A stretch of DNA of 43,750 bases from Haloplasma contractile (GTDB lineage Bacteria > Bacillota_I > Bacilli_A > Haloplasmatales > Haloplasmataceae): assembly GCA_016841945.1 (NCBI GenBank), contig JAENYC010000029.1, forward strand, positions 1 to 43,750. The letters are read 5' to 3'. Of this stretch, positions 42,725 to 43,750 are shown piece by piece. How positions within the stretch are numbered: the first letter of the stretch is position 1; every line of letters begins with the position of its first letter. The notes under the pieces were generated by a model. It had not been told where the DNA came from, ran no database searches, and worked only from the letters and a program-made list of their open reading frames with translations. Position numbers and translations under genes: made by a program.

Positions 42725-43687
42725 ATGAACGATTTATTTAACTTAGAAGTAAAGAAGGTAAGGGATGTTAGGAATAAAGAAAGTATTTCATTATATGCTA
42801 AAATCGAAAATTTAAATGTTCAACAGGCAGCCAATCAAACAGATTTTTTAAATCTATTATTAGCTGATGAAACAGGTTGTATTTATGCAAAAAAATGGAA
42901 TATTTCAGAAGAAGAAAAGAAACATTTTAATAATGGACAATTGGTTTATGTAACGGGTTATGGCAATGAATACAATAATAAAACACAATTGATTATTGAA
43001 AATATGCGTTTAACAACGGATGAGGATGAAATTGACCTAAATTTATTTTACCAATCTTCACCTATTCCAAAAGAAAGTTTAGATCAAAATATATCTTCAT
43101 ATATTGAAGCAATTAATAATCCATCTTTAAAAAATATTACAAAATCATTATATAAAAAATATAAGGATGAATTTTTGGTATTTCCTGCGGCATCAAAAAA
43201 TCACCATGCTTATATTTCAGGTCTTGCTCATCATGTTTCTACGATGCTTGATGTAGCTAAATCTTTAGGAAACTGTTATAAAGAGATTAATTTAGATCTT
43301 CTTTATTCTGGTATCATCCTTCATGATTTAGGCAAGGTTATTGAATTATCTGATTATTTAGCACCTGAATATACTAAAGTCGGAAAGCTTATTGGGCATA
43401 TTAATATTTGTTTTGAAGAAATTAAACTAATTGCCAATGAATTAAGAATTGATAATGAAGAGGTGATGCTCTTACAACATTTAATCTTATCCCATCATGG
43501 ATACTTAGAATATGGTTCACCAAAACGACCATCAATTTTAGAAGCAGAAGTCCTACATCAAATTGACATGATTGATTCGAGAATGAATATGATGATGCAA
43601 GAATTAAATGAAATAGAAAATAATGAGTTTACAAAAAGAATTTATCCTTTGGAGGGAAGAGCATTTTATAAACATCATATTGAATAA
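42725..43687 (+). CDS. yhaM: 3'-5' exoribonuclease YhaM
   Basis: A 320-residue protein with an N-terminal OB fold (about 15-105; LLLADETGCIYAKKWN) and a C-terminal HD domain (AYISGLAHHVSTM, then GIILHDLGKVIEL and HLILSHHGYLEYGSPKRP). This arrangement and length are those of Bacillus YhaM, a 3'-5' exoribonuclease active with Mn or Co. The start at 42725 follows AAAGGTGATGG; a GTG at 42707 overlaps the hemZ stop. The C-terminus appears complete. It is the second exoribonuclease in the window after rnr. Confidence 0.93.
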   Translation: MNDLFNLEVKKVRDVRNKESISLYAKIENLNVQQAANQTDFLNLLLADETGCIYAKKWNISEEEKKHFNNGQLVYVTGYGNEYNNKTQLIIENMRLTTDEDEIDLNLFYQSSPIPKESLDQNISSYIEAINNPSLKNITKSLYKKYKDEFLVFPAASKNHHAYISGLAHHVSTMLDVAKSLGNCYKEINLDLLYSGIILHDLGKVIELSDYLAPEYTKVGKLIGHINICFEEIKLIANELRIDNEEVMLLQHLILSHHGYLEYGSPKRPSILEAEVLHQIDMIDSRMNMMMQELNEIENNEFTKRIYPLEGRAFYKHHIE

Positions 43688-43689
43688 AA

Positions 43690-43750
43690 ATGAGGGGTAG
43701 TGTAAAATAGATTGTGTAAAATAGTAGAATGAACTTAAGGCGCCAGGTTC
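43690..43750. mobile_element. Possible terminal region of an IS256-like insertion sequence (cut by window end)
   Basis: After the yhaM stop there is a GAGGGGTAGTGTAAAATAG start and a direct repeat of GTGTAAAATAG at 43700-43710 and 43714-43724. G-rich tips followed by GTGTAAA strings resemble ends of IS256-family elements. No transposase is in the window, so the call is weak; it could be ordinary intergenic sequence. Confidence 0.3.

Noticed and set aside
1-43750. Mycoplasma-type code with UGA as Trp
   Set aside because: Genes such as rnr, galU, the first chromate transporter and hemZ end at TGA at the expected family lengths, and Trp is coded by TGG.

Overview
The window comes from a low-GC, AT-rich bacterium of the Bacillota. 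Gene content (hemZ, yhaM, recX, ugtP, HAAS/DUF1700 with DUF4097, glgBCDAP, zur-znuABC) and strong AGGAGG ribosome sites fit the Bacilli and their wall-poor or deep relatives (Haloplasma, Izemoplasma, Turicibacter, Erysipelotrichia). I cannot place it to genus. UGA is an ordinary stop (rnr, galU, hemZ and others end on it), so this is not the Mycoplasma code. I see no rRNA, tRNA, CRISPR array or complete insertion sequence.

Left part (1-12.4 kb) is a mixed set of short transcription units: the 3' end of a possible surface protein, a small membrane protein, a decayed peroxiredoxin, an MBL-fold hydrolase, a thioesterase, an acetyltransferase, a membrane-anchored rhodanese, a VanZ-like protein, a large unrecognised membrane protein, a GAF-PAS-GGDEF protein with an altered GGDEF motif, an adhesin-like lipoprotein gene broken by one in-frame TAA, an MscS channel, a VOC protein, a VWA lipoprotein and a small protein that looks like a divergent alpha/beta spore SASP.

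Metal and stress part (12.3-23 kb): a minus-strand zinc uptake operon znuA-znuC-znuB-zur has a perfect 21-bp palindrome over its -35 box, the architecture of a Zur box. Beside it are a 52-residue zinc-ribbon gene and a long imperfect hairpin. Then come RNase R, a two-gene chromate transporter, an HtrA protease and a cadC-cadA pair with a near-consensus promoter and an operator-like palindrome; the CadC metal ligands are readable residue by residue.

Envelope part (23-27 kb): a YbhN-type membrane protein, a padR-HAAS-DUF4097 operon and a CPBP protease.

Glycan part (27-40.7 kb): galU makes UDP-glucose, ugtP uses it for glucolipids, recX follows, and then come glgB, glgC, a glgD-glgA gene fusion, glgP and pulA. 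Together these cover synthesis, branching, phosphorolysis and debranching of glycogen. A decayed xylulokinase lies between glgP and pulA. The right end has a broken small lipoprotein gene, hemZ, yhaM and, at the very edge, what may be the end of an insertion sequence.

The most unusual points are the GlgD-GlgA fusion, the count of four interrupted genes in 44 kb, the Zur-type operator, and the repeated use of extended -10 promoters of the form TGNTATAAT.
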